64,000 nt of DNA from CAVTQY01 sp963736975 (GTDB lineage: Bacteria; Pseudomonadota; Alphaproteobacteria; Acetobacterales; Acetobacteraceae). Both the position numbers and the translations under genes were made by a program. Position 1 is the first letter of the stretch. Each line of letters begins with the position of its first letter. The notes under the pieces are model-generated. The model had not been told where the DNA came from. It saw only the letters and a program-made list of their open reading frames with translations, and searched no databases. Below, one piece after another: positions 1-7,162 of this stretch. The stretch is from the NCBI GenBank assembly GCA_963736975.1, contig CAVTQY010000001.1, forward strand, positions 3,472,001 through 3,536,000. Reading direction: 5' to 3'.

Positions 1-426
1 ATCAACGCCGATTGCCAAGCCTGAAACGACGACGATCTGCCAGCGCGCTAGCATGGAGGCCAGCTTGCGGGTGCGCCTCACGCCGTCCGGAGAGACCGCT
101 CGGGTGCCGACCACGGCTACGCAGGGAGATCGCAATAGCGACAGATCGCCTGCCATATAGAGCAGGACCGATCGGGATCTGCGATCGATCTTTTCGGGCG
201 CAGAGAATAGCTCGCCATTCCCGGGTGCCGTCAGGGCCGGGCGACCGCGCATCTGGACCGCGTGATCGAGATACATATCGACCACGTCGATCGGCGGCGA
301 ATAGGTGTGGCGAGCAGCCCTCGCCGCTCTCGCTTCTCCAAGTGCGTCTATGGCCGGTTCCTCCGCTTTTGTCACCCGCCCGCCGCGAGGCCGCGGCGCC
401 TTCGAATTGGCGATACCGCGCTTCAT
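1..426 (-). CDS. DprA/Smf-like DNA processing protein, 5' part (runs off window edge)
   Basis: An open frame of 142 codons reads leftward from ATG at 426 to the window edge without a stop. The first ~85 residues are unrecognised. From about residue 93 the sequence follows the DprA Rossmann core: a strand ending VAVVGTR, then SPDG, a helix, and a second strand ending VVVSGLAIGVD. In DprA these segments form the single-stranded-DNA-binding fold that loads RecA. The start overlaps the stop of the upstream gene by ATGA, so it is the latest visible cistron of the element operon. The family call rests on motif pattern only; the C-terminal half is outside the window. Whether it serves transformation-like recombination, element replication or defence cannot be told. 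Confidence 0.75.
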   Translation of the reverse strand, partial: MKRGIANSKAPRPRGGRVTKAEEPAIDALGEARAARAARHTYSPPIDVVDMYLDHAVQMRGRPALTAPGNGELFSAPEKIDRRSRSVLLYMAGDLSLLRSPCVAVVGTRAVSPDGVRRTRKLASMLARWQIVVVSGLAIGVD

Positions 427-1190
427 TTTCCTACCAACCTGAGGGCTGCCACTCCAGCCCATTTGCCGATCCCAGACCAGCCCGAGGCCGCCTTTGCCGC
501 CCCGGTTCGGTGTCGTGAGAGGTCGCGGCTGATGCTGCTCATGAATTGCTCGGTCCACTGCGCCGCGTTGTCCCGGCTGAGTTGGTATGTGGTGACGGCG
601 TGCTCGATCATGGCGCCGGGCTCCGCCTGAACGCGGCGGGTCCGGATATCGGCGGCGATGCGGTCCCTGAAAGCCCAGTACGCCAACGGACCGCGGATGG
701 GCACGCGTTCCCGCTGCGGCGTAGCGCCTGGGCGACGCTGGGGTTCGGATGGCCGAGTGGGCGCGGCCGTCCTCCGCGCCGTCTGCGGCCCGCGATTGGC
801 CCGCTGGCGCGTCGGCGGGGCGGTCATGGCGTGGCGCAACTCGGCCAGCGAGTTGTCCGCGGCAGCAACCGCCTTCACCATCCGTTCGGCGTCGGGATCC
901 TGCCCGGCACAGATTCGCACCTTGCGTTCGCCCTCTATTGCGCAGCGTGCGGCAGCCTGTGCCGCCCGGCCGATGGCGATGATGATCTGGTCCCGGGCGG
1001 CGCCGTCATACTGGGCGGCAAGTGCGGCCGGTCCCGCGGCACGGCGGACGGCATCGACGAATCCGAGCCGGTTTGATGTCGCCTCATTGCCGGCGGCGAG
1101 AACAACGGCGTCTTCTTCCGGGATACCGCTGCGGATATGGGCTGCGGCCCATGCGTGCACCCTGGTGTCGCTCTCCGGTGTGGTGCTCAC
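423..1190 (-). CDS. Hypothetical element protein, 255 aa
   Basis: Not recognised. GTG at 1190 is chosen as start because GTGA overlaps the stop of the upstream zinc-protein gene, as elsewhere in this operon; a longer open frame to 1376 would run through that gene. The N-terminal half is Ala-rich and helical, the middle (about residues 120-160) is a Pro/Arg/Gln-rich linker, and the C-terminal ~90 residues look like a compact helical domain with several Trp and Arg. There is no signal peptide or membrane segment. The partner gene downstream is DprA-like, so a role in DNA metabolism is possible but is only inferred from position. Confidence 0.6.
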   Translation of the reverse strand: MSTTPESDTRVHAWAAAHIRSGIPEEDAVVLAAGNEATSNRLGFVDAVRRAAGPAALAAQYDGAARDQIIIAIGRAAQAAARCAIEGERKVRICAGQDPDAERMVKAVAAADNSLAELRHAMTAPPTRQRANRGPQTARRTAAPTRPSEPQRRPGATPQRERVPIRGPLAYWAFRDRIAADIRTRRVQAEPGAMIEHAVTTYQLSRDNAAQWTEQFMSSISRDLSRHRTGAAKAASGWSGIGKWAGVAALRLVGK

Positions 1191-1465
1191 GATGCGGCCG
1201 CTGGGGCGGTCTCGCCCGTGAATCCGATGCAGAACAAGGCCGGCGCGGCGTCGCTCGGATTCGGGTTCGCCATGCAGCGGAAGAGCTGTTTGGTGCGCAA
1301 ACCACCCTCCCCAATGCGGAGTCCGCATCCGCAAAGCGCCGTCACCTCCCTGTTCTCCCGGCCGCAGTCCAAGCACACGAACGCCTGGTCACCAACACGC
1401 TGCATCAGCCGGGAGAGGCATCTTCGGCATACATGGTCAACGGGGAGGTATCCGCCGTCAGGCAT
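1187..1465 (-). CDS. Small Cys-rich putative zinc-ribbon protein, 92 aa
   Basis: Seven cysteines fall in zinc-binding spacing near the N-terminus: CRRC around residues 13-16, CLDC around 31-34, CGC around 45-47, then a single Cys. Similar small zinc-ribbon proteins are common in alphaproteobacterial phage and island operons, but no specific family is recognised. The start ATG overlaps the end of the preceding broken gene by 8 bases and the stop overlaps the next GTG, which supports translational coupling. It probably binds nucleic acid or protein; function is unknown. Confidence 0.6.
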   Translation of the reverse strand: MPDGGYLPVDHVCRRCLSRLMQRVGDQAFVCLDCGRENREVTALCGCGLRIGEGGLRTKQLFRCMANPNPSDAAPALFCIGFTGETAPAAAS

Positions 1466-1961
1466 CGTTCCCAGGCCTCGCGAAGAACATGGCGCCCTCG
1501 GCCCGGCGTGCCGTGGCTATGATCGTCTCCACCAAGCCGGTGGTGCGCTCTTCGCGAACCACACGCACCCCGCCCGAACTCAACAACGGCTACGCTGACC
1601 GGATGAAGCCTGTCACACAGGGCCGGCCGGCTCCCTTTGGCGTTCTTGCCGACAAGAGCCTCTCTATTTCTATTGTAACAGCTTATGCAAAACCGTCCGT
1701 TGATCAGGCGCGCCGAATATTTTGTCCAACGGGCGCAATGGTCGCCATGGCCGTGGTCGCCTCGCTTGTGACGACCACCCGCTCTCCCGCATTGCCCGCA
1801 CCGATTGGGCAGCCGCGGCAGTTCCACAGGGATTCGTTCGGATACACTCTGTAGCGCGGATCCTGGTTGGCCCGGCGCCACATGCGCGCGCATCCGGCGC
1901 GCATCATCTTGGCGTGAAGCTTCGTGCACTCGAACATATCCAGGGGCGGCTGATCGCTCAT
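1458..1961 (-). pseudogene. Cys-rich phage-type zinc protein, frameshifted
   Basis: From ATG 1961 an 85-residue frame ends at 1704 and carries ECTKLHAKMM, then a Cys 11 residues on, and NCRGCPIGAGNAG. Overlapping it in another frame is a clear second zinc segment (CARWTKYSARLINGRFC, then ISCYNRNREALVGKNAKG) that has no start codon of its own. That frame in turn switches to a third one (VRVVREERTTGLVETIIATA) ending at 1458. A CCCC run at 1568-1571 (one base too many) explains the second switch; the first needs a -1 change near 1705-1740. The simplest reading is one gene of about 167 codons with two indels. Two separate small genes plus one frameshift is the alternative. Confidence 0.5.
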
Positions 1962-2176
1962 GCAGCAACGGCCATGGCGGCGACGACCGGCCTGGCGCCA
2001 GCAACGCGTGGGTGTTGGTGAAATACGATCCAGCGGTGCGCCGGACACCAGGAGCACGTGTCCGATGCGGTCGGCTCGCCACACATGCGCACCTGCAGGA
2101 ACGCCGGATCAACAATCCATTGGCACCGGCGAGACGGCGATCGCTCGTATGGTACAGCGATCAACCCCGTGGTCAC
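1958..2176 (-). CDS. GcrA-like small zinc protein, 72 aa
   Basis: The segment RRCQWIVDPAF, then MCGEP and CSWCPAHRWIVF, resembles the C-terminal zinc-binding part of GcrA-type cell-cycle regulators (CQW ... CG.P ... YC..H). The N-terminal GcrA helix-turn-helix is absent and the protein is less than half of GcrA length. The GTG start overlaps the upstream stop (GTGA) and its stop overlaps the next ATG (ATGA). Small GcrA-C-like proteins are often encoded by alphaproteobacterial phages. A link to methylation-dependent transcription is inference only. Confidence 0.5.
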   Translation of the reverse strand: MTTGLIAVPYERSPSRRCQWIVDPAFLQVRMCGEPTASDTCSWCPAHRWIVFHQHPRVAGARPVVAAMAVAA

Positions 2177-2373
2177 GCCGGCGCCTCGGCCGCCTGGCGC
2201 TGCTCCTGAACGTATGGACTGCCCGTTTCCCTCCCCAGCCGGATGAGCGCCTCTGCTGCCGCGGTATCGCCGTTGCGGGCGCGGTCCAACAGGCCACGCA
2301 ATAGTTGACGCTGCGCCCTCTCCGACAGTGGAAACGCCTTTGCCGAAGGCCTGGGGCTGCTGCAGGGCTGCAT
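2173..2373 (-). CDS. Hypothetical small helical protein, 66 aa
   Basis: The start at 2373 lies in TGATG shared with the stop of the upstream gene. The longer open frame to 2439 would overlap that gene and is not favoured. The product is a short, probably helical protein (LSERAQRQLLRGLLDRARNG, then AAEALIRLG) with no cysteines. It is unrecognised. Its place in an unbroken run of overlapping cistrons is the main support for it being real. Confidence 0.5.
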   Translation of the reverse strand: MQPCSSPRPSAKAFPLSERAQRQLLRGLLDRARNGDTAAAEALIRLGRETGSPYVQEQRQAAEAPA

Positions 2374-2897
2374 CAAAGCATACCTTTCACCGCCATCACC
2401 CGGCGCAGGGCGGTGGCCAGTTCGGTTGATGGCGCCCACGCCGGCCGCGGGCGGCCGGTCCGTGCGGCAATGTCGGCGAGCTGCCCCACCGTGGCCAACA
2501 ACAGCGCATCGAGGTGCGCCGCGTGCGCGACCAGCGCCTCCTCCTCCGCCTCGTCCTCCGCGCGTTGGAGCGTGAATTGCGCCGCGGCGTGCTGCTGCCT
2601 CGCCTGCTCGGCGGGTCCGTGAGCGGCGGCAACGTCCGTGTCCGCGGCGACCAACATTTGGGATAACCCCTCGCGATCGGCCTCAATCAGCGCGAGCGCG
2701 CCGGCGTCATCAGGATCATGCTTCCCCCGCACCCGGCGGCTGACGATGGCAGCGCGCTCCGCGTCCTTGGCAGTAATCCGGTCAGTGATGCGCTGCCGGT
2801 GGGCTTCTGCCTTCGCGAGCGCGGCGGAAGCCTTCTGTGATGCTGCGGCTGCGACCGCAACCTGACGCGCCGCACCTTCGATATCGCTGGTAGTCAT
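2373..2897 (-). CDS. Hypothetical coiled-coil protein, 174 aa
   Basis: Almost the whole protein is Ala/Glu/Arg-rich with heptad-like spacing, predicting a long coiled coil from about residue 5 to 140, followed by a short basic tail. There is no catalytic motif, signal peptide or membrane segment. It resembles the uncharacterised helical proteins found early in many temperate-phage and island operons. It is separated by 21 bases from the upstream coiled-coil gene and overlaps the downstream start. Function is unknown. Confidence 0.55.
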   Translation of the reverse strand: MTTSDIEGAARQVAVAAAASQKASAALAKAEAHRQRITDRITAKDAERAAIVSRRVRGKHDPDDAGALALIEADREGLSQMLVAADTDVAAAHGPAEQARQQHAAAQFTLQRAEDEAEEEALVAHAAHLDALLLATVGQLADIAARTGRPRPAWAPSTELATALRRVMAVKGML

Positions 2898-2918
2898 GAT
2901 TTCACCTCGATGAAACGA

Positions 2919-3251
2919 TTATTGATGCCGAACCGGGTGGGGCGCGCGCGGCGCCTTCAACAGCTCCAGCTTCGCGAGGATGCCCTTGACCACCGCATGA
3001 GCGAGTTGGTCGCCGGCATCGACAACGCCCTCGGCTTCATCCGCCTCACGTTCGGCAATCAGTGCGGTCTGTTCGCGTTGAACGTCGCCAAGTTCGGTGT
3101 GGAGATCGGCAATGATCCGACGTATTTCGCTGGTCCGAACGCCAGACAGCAGGGTGGCGTGCAATTCCTTCTGGCCGGCCTCGATCTCGCCGCGCAGTTT
3201 GATTGCGCGCATCCCGAGCTCGGCGATACGGTCGCTGCGGTCGGCGGTCAC
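2919..3251 (-). CDS. Hypothetical coiled-coil protein, 110 aa
   Basis: Charged and helical over most of its length (RSDRIAELGMRAIKLRGEIE and following heptads, to about residue 75), then a hydrophobic segment with Lys-rich end. The start overlaps the upstream stop by ATGA (3248-3251). It is unrecognised and probably forms an oligomer through its coiled coil. It may work with the neighbouring 174-residue coiled-coil protein, but that rests only on adjacency. Confidence 0.5.
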   Translation of the reverse strand: MTADRSDRIAELGMRAIKLRGEIEAGQKELHATLLSGVRTSEIRRIIADLHTELGDVQREQTALIAEREADEAEGVVDAGDQLAHAVVKGILAKLELLKAPRAPHPVRHQ

Positions 3252-3691
3252 GCGCGCACCTGGCCTGCGATCGGGTGCAGCTTGGCCTCGATCTGCGAAA
3301 CCTCCGTAGCGCTGATCTGCCCGGACACCTGTAGAGACAGGGCTTTGCGGAGAATGTGTTGTGACCCTTGGGCGAACGCCGCGCGCCGCTGTTCTGCGGT
3401 CAGCGGGGGTGTCCGCGCTGGCGAGGTCATGGCCTTCGCCATACGGCGTCCGGTGCTCGAGCCGGGCATTTCTCTGATGAAAGCTGGCGCCGCCTGACGA
3501 TGTCCGCCGCCCTCCGCAGCGCGAATTTCGTCTATGCGGGGCTGACGGCCCAATTTGTGTTCCAGCTCCTCCTCGACCGCCAGCGCCTTGCTGAACGCGT
3601 AGGAGCCTCTGACGCGCTGTAGCGTCAGGAGATCATTTACCAATTCATCAAAATCGCTGGTGGCCACCGGTTGCCCTCCAAATCGCGACAC
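3248..3691 (-). CDS. Hypothetical element protein, 147 aa
   Basis: Unrecognised. The N-terminal half has an acidic helix (FDELVNDLLTLQRVRG) and KLGRQPRIDEIRAAEGG; the latter resembles a sigma-factor-like or regulatory helix motif, though too short to assign. The C-terminal half is basic and ends in a helical segment. A GTG nine codons inside is an alternative start. A gap of about 90 bases separates it from the replication-protein gene upstream, the longest gap inside this operon. Confidence 0.5.
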   Translation of the reverse strand: MSRFGGQPVATSDFDELVNDLLTLQRVRGSYAFSKALAVEEELEHKLGRQPRIDEIRAAEGGGHRQAAPAFIREMPGSSTGRRMAKAMTSPARTPPLTAEQRRAAFAQGSQHILRKALSLQVSGQISATEVSQIEAKLHPIAGQVRA

Positions 3692-3783
3692 ACCGCCGCA
3701 ACTCGGGTCGTCTCATCACGACCGGCGTCGATGCCGGGTTTCAGCCGAGGCGAGCAGGAAGCGGCCGGCGAGCCTGCCACCGA

Positions 3784-5289
3784 TCAGGCAGCGCGCCTCC
3801 GCCCTCGAACCGCCATATCGAAATACTTGAGGCTTCGGACCGGCTGTGCCGCACCTTGCGCCCGGTCCGCAATCACGCTGTATGCCTCTGCGCCAAGCAG
3901 GTCATCCGCCGCCCACGGCAGAATTGGCGACCAGTCGCCGCGCCAGTCCGGCGGGAAGCGCGCGGCTCGCGCGATCTTCTCGGCGGCAGCGTCGATAATC
4001 ACGCCATGCGCAACCCACTTTCCCTTTGGGCGGTCCTCATCGTGAGTGGTCGGCTCAAATCCCTGGCTGCGGCACCATGCCTGGATGCCCCAGGGATCCT
4101 CGGTCTCCGGTTTCGCCCCTCGTTGCGCCGGACCCGTATATCCCCAGGGGCGGCGTTGACCGCGGACGGCCATCTCGAAATACCGAAGGCTTCTTACGGG
4201 CTGGACGGCACTCCGCGCCCGGTCGGCGATCACCTGGAACGTCCGATCGGTCACCAGGTCATCGGCCGCCCATGCGAGCAACGGAGACCAATCTCCACGC
4301 CACTCCGGAGGCAGGCCGGCGGCGCCCGCCACGTCCTCCGCGGCGCTGTCGATCACCACCCCATGCGCGATCCACTTGCCGAGCGCGCGGTCGTTCTCAC
4401 TGACGGTAGGCTTGAATCCGCTGGCGGCGCACCACGCCTGAATACCCCACGGGTCCGCAGGGTCAGGGGGATGGGAGGGGGGTTTACCGCCCGGTATGGA
4501 GCCGAACAATGGCAGGTTCCTGTTGGTCGTGTGGGACTGTCCCCGGCGAGCGTACATCCGGCACGAGTTACGCCATGTGGCTTCCCAATCGAGCTTCGTT
4601 CCGTCCACCGCAGCACGCCAATAGTCCCAGAACTCAGCGAGTGCAGCATCAGGATCGAGCCCTACGCTGCGAGCGAAATCCATCCCCGCAGGTGATGGCC
4701 GCCAGCCATCCGGTAGTCGGCAGCCTCGGCGTTCACGCCCTTTCACTTTCGGCGAGCTCGCAGGCCTATTCTCGGGAGGTGGCGTGAGTGAGACTACGTC
4801 ATCACTCGGGCCCGCGAACTCATCCGCTCCCTCTGGGTTAGATGAGGGTTCTTGATGGTTACTTAGGGTTCTGGGTGCAGGAGCCGCACCCTTTTGCGTC
4901 GAATCCTGCACCCTTTCTGTCGTGGATTGCACCCTTTCTGTCGAATCCTGCACCCGTTCAACCTCTTCATACGGTGCATCTGCTGCACCGTTTCCATCGG
5001 AATAGGGTGCATCTGCTGCACCCATGATGAGGTGGTAGATGCTGGGCTGGCGGCGCCCTCCTCTTCTCTCGGCAAAAATCTTCCCCTCGCGGATAAGCGA
5101 CGTGATCGCGGCTTGAACTGCCCGCTCGGATAAGCCGGTCTCCTTCGCGATGGTGGCCACCTTCATCCAGCACGTTTCATTGCGATTGCCGGGCCTGAGC
5201 TTCGCGCGGTTTCCGAGAACGAACATCACCAGCTTGTTTCGGGGGGAAGCTTTCTGAGCGATCGCCCAGTTAATGGCGCTGTTGCTCAT
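3784..5289 (-). CDS. O-like winged-helix replication protein with duplicated C-terminal domain, 501 aa
   Basis: ATG 5289 is preceded by AGGAGG at ideal spacing; the longer frame to 5370 lacks this. Residues ~1-95 form a winged-helix domain (INWAIAQKASPRNKLVMFVL ... IAKETGLSERAVQAAITSLI ... IYHLI) like phage O-type or plasmid replication initiators. A low-complexity linker with repeated ERVQDST and GAADAPY follows, then a Pro/Ser-rich stretch and a Trp-rich region. The last ~210 residues are two tandem copies of one ~100-residue domain, each starting DPWGIQAWC and ending YF(E/D)MAVRG, about two thirds identical by eye. It probably binds the element's replication origin; the linker-coding DNA itself carries iteron-like repeats. 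Confidence 0.7.
   Translation of the reverse strand: MSNSAINWAIAQKASPRNKLVMFVLGNRAKLRPGNRNETCWMKVATIAKETGLSERAVQAAITSLIREGKIFAERRGGRRQPSIYHLIMGAADAPYSDGNGAADAPYEEVERVQDSTERVQSTTERVQDSTQKGAAPAPRTLSNHQEPSSNPEGADEFAGPSDDVVSLTPPPENRPASSPKVKGRERRGCRLPDGWRPSPAGMDFARSVGLDPDAALAEFWDYWRAAVDGTKLDWEATWRNSCRMYARRGQSHTTNRNLPLFGSIPGGKPPSHPPDPADPWGIQAWCAASGFKPTVSENDRALGKWIAHGVVIDSAAEDVAGAAGLPPEWRGDWSPLLAWAADDLVTDRTFQVIADRARSAVQPVRSLRYFEMAVRGQRRPWGYTGPAQRGAKPETEDPWGIQAWCRSQGFEPTTHDEDRPKGKWVAHGVIIDAAAEKIARAARFPPDWRGDWSPILPWAADDLLGAEAYSVIADRAQGAAQPVRSLKYFDMAVRGRRRAA
3787..4455 (-). repeat. Tandem ~310-bp in-gene duplication
   Basis: Copy 1 spans about 4146-4455 and copy 2 about 3790-4098, both in frame within the replication-protein gene. 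Shared landmarks are DPWGIQAWC, GKW(I/V)AHGV(V/I)ID, PP(E/D)WRGDWSP, WAADDL, VIADRA and QPVRSL(R/K)YF. About two thirds of aligned residues are identical by eye, so the duplication is not very recent. Confidence 0.8.
4838..5022. promoter_or_regulatory. Putative replication origin: TGCACC/GGTGCA iterons inside the replication gene
   Basis: Eight exact copies of the hexamer TGCACC or its complement occur between 4874 and 5022 (4874, 4907, 4928, 4949, 4973, 4984, 5006, 5017). Three sit in direct 21-base repeats (4907, 4928, 4949) and four form two GGTGCA...TGCACC inverted pairs 33 bases apart. A relatively AT-rich stretch (about 4838-4873) flanks the array. In phage lambda the origin likewise lies inside the O gene as iterons next to an AT-rich region. 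The repeats also encode the repetitive linker, so a purely protein-level repeat is the alternative. Confidence 0.45.
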
Positions 5290-5450
5290 TTGCCCCTCCT
5301 GGCGTCGATGCGCTTCGCGACCGCATCCAGCGTGTTTTGTTGCTTGTCGCTGCGCTCGGCGTGATGGCAACCGGTGATCAGGCGATGCTTTTGAATAGCC
5401 CGGTCGCCGCGTTCCAGCGCGGCGTCGGCGTCCCTCTCATTGGGCGGCAT
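5286..5450 (-). CDS. Small hypothetical protein, 54 aa
   Basis: An ATG at 5450 with GGGAGG just upstream opens a 54-codon frame that ends in TGA overlapping the replication-protein ATG (ATGA). It overlaps the end of the helix-turn-helix gene by 14 bases. The product is hydrophilic and charged, ending ...VAKRIDARRGK. It is unrecognised. It fills what would otherwise be the only large gap between two coupled genes, which is the main evidence. Confidence 0.45.
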   Translation of the reverse strand: MPPNERDADAALERGDRAIQKHRLITGCHHAERSDKQQNTLDAVAKRIDARRGK

Positions 5451-5682
5451 GTTCGCCTCCCAGCTCCCGCTCGTTAATCCACCGCGTGATGGCCGACAGA
5501 CGGTAGGCGACCCGACGCGGGGTCGGGTGAAAGTACTCGGGCCCCGTGCCGTGTTGTCGGTGCCTTTGCAGGCTTCTAGGGCTGCTATTCATCAGCTTTG
5601 CCGTTTCCCTCTCGTCGAAGGACGGATCGGCTGCTGCCTGGACGGCCTGGAGCCGACGCATGATATTGATCTGCTTGCTCAT
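5437..5682 (-). CDS. Helix-turn-helix DNA-binding protein (AlpA/excisionase-like), 81 aa
   Basis: The layout is a helix with FDERETAKLMNSSPRSLQRH, a short turn and HPTPRRVAYRLSAITRWINE, typical of the MerR-type HTH found in AlpA and excisionases: the first helix pair reads DNA and 'wing' residues R-R-V-A-Y-R precede a final helix ending W(I/L). Such small proteins control integrase directionality or early transcription. It is the first gene of the block that includes the replication protein, after a 115-base gap that could hold a promoter. Confidence 0.65.
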   Translation of the reverse strand: MSKQINIMRRLQAVQAAADPSFDERETAKLMNSSPRSLQRHRQHGTGPEYFHPTPRRVAYRLSAITRWINERELGGEHAAQ

Positions 5683-5797
5683 AGTGCCCGGTCCTCAATG
5701 AAGGCTCGCAAGGGTGTGCCGTAATGATGCTGCCTGTGTCGGCTTGCGCATCATCTGCAAGGCCGCTCGCTAGATACTCATGTTGCTCGCGACCTGA

Positions 5798-6670
5798 CTA
5801 GCTGGATCGCAGCGTTGTATAGTGCGATCGCGCAAAGGAACGGTCATCGGCGATATTCACTAGGCAATCTCGAATCCAAGTGGTGCGACCATCATGGAGA
5901 TGCCGTATGTGACCGCGCCGGAGATGCGGTACCGGACTCGCATGCGTGCCGACGTTATTTCGTCGGCCATCCCGTCGGTTAAGCAAAGCGGTTACGTACG
6001 GAGTGGTTTTCACCTTAACGTAGGTGTTGGTTGGCTTCTCCGGCCCCAGTCCATCATATGCTCGCCCGCGCACCTCTTCGGTGAGTACGTTTTCGGTCAG
6101 AAGTAGGAGCATTGCCGCGAGTACTGGATGGGCAGCATTGAAGATCACATGCCGGAGATTACAGGTCGCTGGCGGTCGTAGCGGAGATGGGTGACCGCAT
6201 GCTCTGTAAACATACGCGGGGTCATCCTTGTTCACTTTGACAAGAGCACAGTCGCCAAGCACCAATGTTTTCGTCCTGCCTACCTTGCGGGGTAAGAGTT
6301 CACACGCGAGGAAACCGCGGTCGGGTAATAGGCCTGGAAATATGATATAAACAACGCTACCCTCTTCCCATGTATGAAACAAGACCCATGGCGCCGTGAA
6401 CGGATGGTCGATATGTCCATGTCTATATAGTTCGAGGGCTCGGCTAGACTCTGACCGTATAACCTCGTTTGGCATGCATCCGAGATCAAACAGCAGCCCC
6501 TCCGCTATTGCGCGGCGGCCCTCTCTTACGATTTGGTCGAGAGGGATCGTCGCCTCATCAGCTGAGGTGGCGCTAATGTTCTCTTCCAACAAAGCGCGCC
6601 TAACGCTATCAACGGGAGCGAGCCAAGCAGATATCTCAAGTGGAAAGCGTTCCATTACATTTGGGTCCAT
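5798..6670 (-). CDS. Hypothetical element protein, 290 aa
   Basis: Unrecognised over most of its length. It has a hydrophobic segment around residues 182-192 (AAHPVLAAMLLLLTE) that looks buried rather than membrane-spanning. The C-terminal ~55 residues carry a pattern seen by eye in uncharacterised phage proteins: RRDGRRNNVG, then SPVPHLRRGHIRHL, then GRTTWIRDCLV. Base composition is less GC-rich and codon use less biased than the housekeeping genes, consistent with acquired DNA. The start is one base beyond the stop of the upstream gene. Confidence 0.55.
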   Translation of the reverse strand: MDPNVMERFPLEISAWLAPVDSVRRALLEENISATSADEATIPLDQIVREGRRAIAEGLLFDLGCMPNEVIRSESSRALELYRHGHIDHPFTAPWVLFHTWEEGSVVYIIFPGLLPDRGFLACELLPRKVGRTKTLVLGDCALVKVNKDDPAYVYRACGHPSPLRPPATCNLRHVIFNAAHPVLAAMLLLLTENVLTEEVRGRAYDGLGPEKPTNTYVKVKTTPYVTALLNRRDGRRNNVGTHASPVPHLRRGHIRHLHDGRTTWIRDCLVNIADDRSFARSHYTTLRSS

Positions 6671-6671
6671 C

Positions 6672-6944
6672 TTAGCACGCTGATCCGCCTGGCTGGATTC
6701 CGAGTAGCTCGAGAAGGCTGTCGCCGCAGATCAGGCGGCGTTTGCCAACCATGACGGGGCGAACTGCGCCGGATGTTATCAGTTCGTCGTGCTTGTGTGC
6801 CTCGCCGTAGTAAAGTTTGGGTGGCTTTCGACCCTGCATCCCTTCGATGTAGTCGGCGCAAAAGTGCGGCGTGCCGACAATCTGGAGGGCCATGCTACGG
6901 ACTACGAGCACGTTGCCGATATCCTTCCGGTGGTGACGTCCCAT
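6672..6944 (-). CDS. Hypothetical protein, 90 aa, possibly DNA-binding
   Basis: The middle carries FCADYIEGMQGRKPPKLYYG, then a helix and AVRPVMVGKRRLICGDSLLE, which resembles the wing-then-helix end of small MerR-like HTH regulators (a basic VGKRR turn followed by a helix). It is not assigned to a family. The ATG shares one base with the upstream stop and the stop lies one base before the next start, so it belongs to the same transcript. Confidence 0.5.
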   Translation of the reverse strand: MGRHHRKDIGNVLVVRSMALQIVGTPHFCADYIEGMQGRKPPKLYYGEAHKHDELITSGAVRPVMVGKRRLICGDSLLELLGIQPGGSAC

Positions 6945-7162
6945 CAGCTCGCCTCCCCGACAGCGATCCTGGTTCCACCTGATGCCAGCCTCTCCACGGA
7001 GGCATTGACGGCCATCGACCGGCAGCCCGGGCCGGGCTTGACCACCTCGATCAAGCCGAGTTTGACAAACTTCCAGTAGGTGGTGTTTCCGCGCCCGAGC
7101 TTCTGCCGTGCCAGCGAGTGCGAAATTAGCACTGGCCGGTGCTCAAAGTGTGGCGAGGCCAT
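6944..7162 (-). CDS. Small helix-turn-helix protein (excisionase-like), 72 aa
   Basis: LISHSLARQKLGRGNTTYWK, then FVKLGLIEVVKPGPGCRSMA and NASVERLAS, match the shape of MerR-type HTH excisionase or AlpA proteins: recognition helix, GLIEV strand, Gly/Pro turn and a final helix. It is the promoter-proximal gene of the leftward operon, so a role as transcriptional activator or excisionase of the element is likely by position. Upstream 7163-7488 would hold its promoter. Confidence 0.6.
   Translation of the reverse strand: MASPHFEHRPVLISHSLARQKLGRGNTTYWKFVKLGLIEVVKPGPGCRSMAVNASVERLASGGTRIAVGEAS

Noticed and set aside
1191..1376. N-terminal extension making the 255-residue element protein 317 residues long
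   Set aside because: It would overlap almost the whole upstream zinc-protein gene; the GTGA overlap start at 1190 fits the operon pattern.
4905..5022. CRISPR-like array from the 21-base repeats
   Set aside because: Units are contiguous, too short, without spacers, and lie inside a coding gene.
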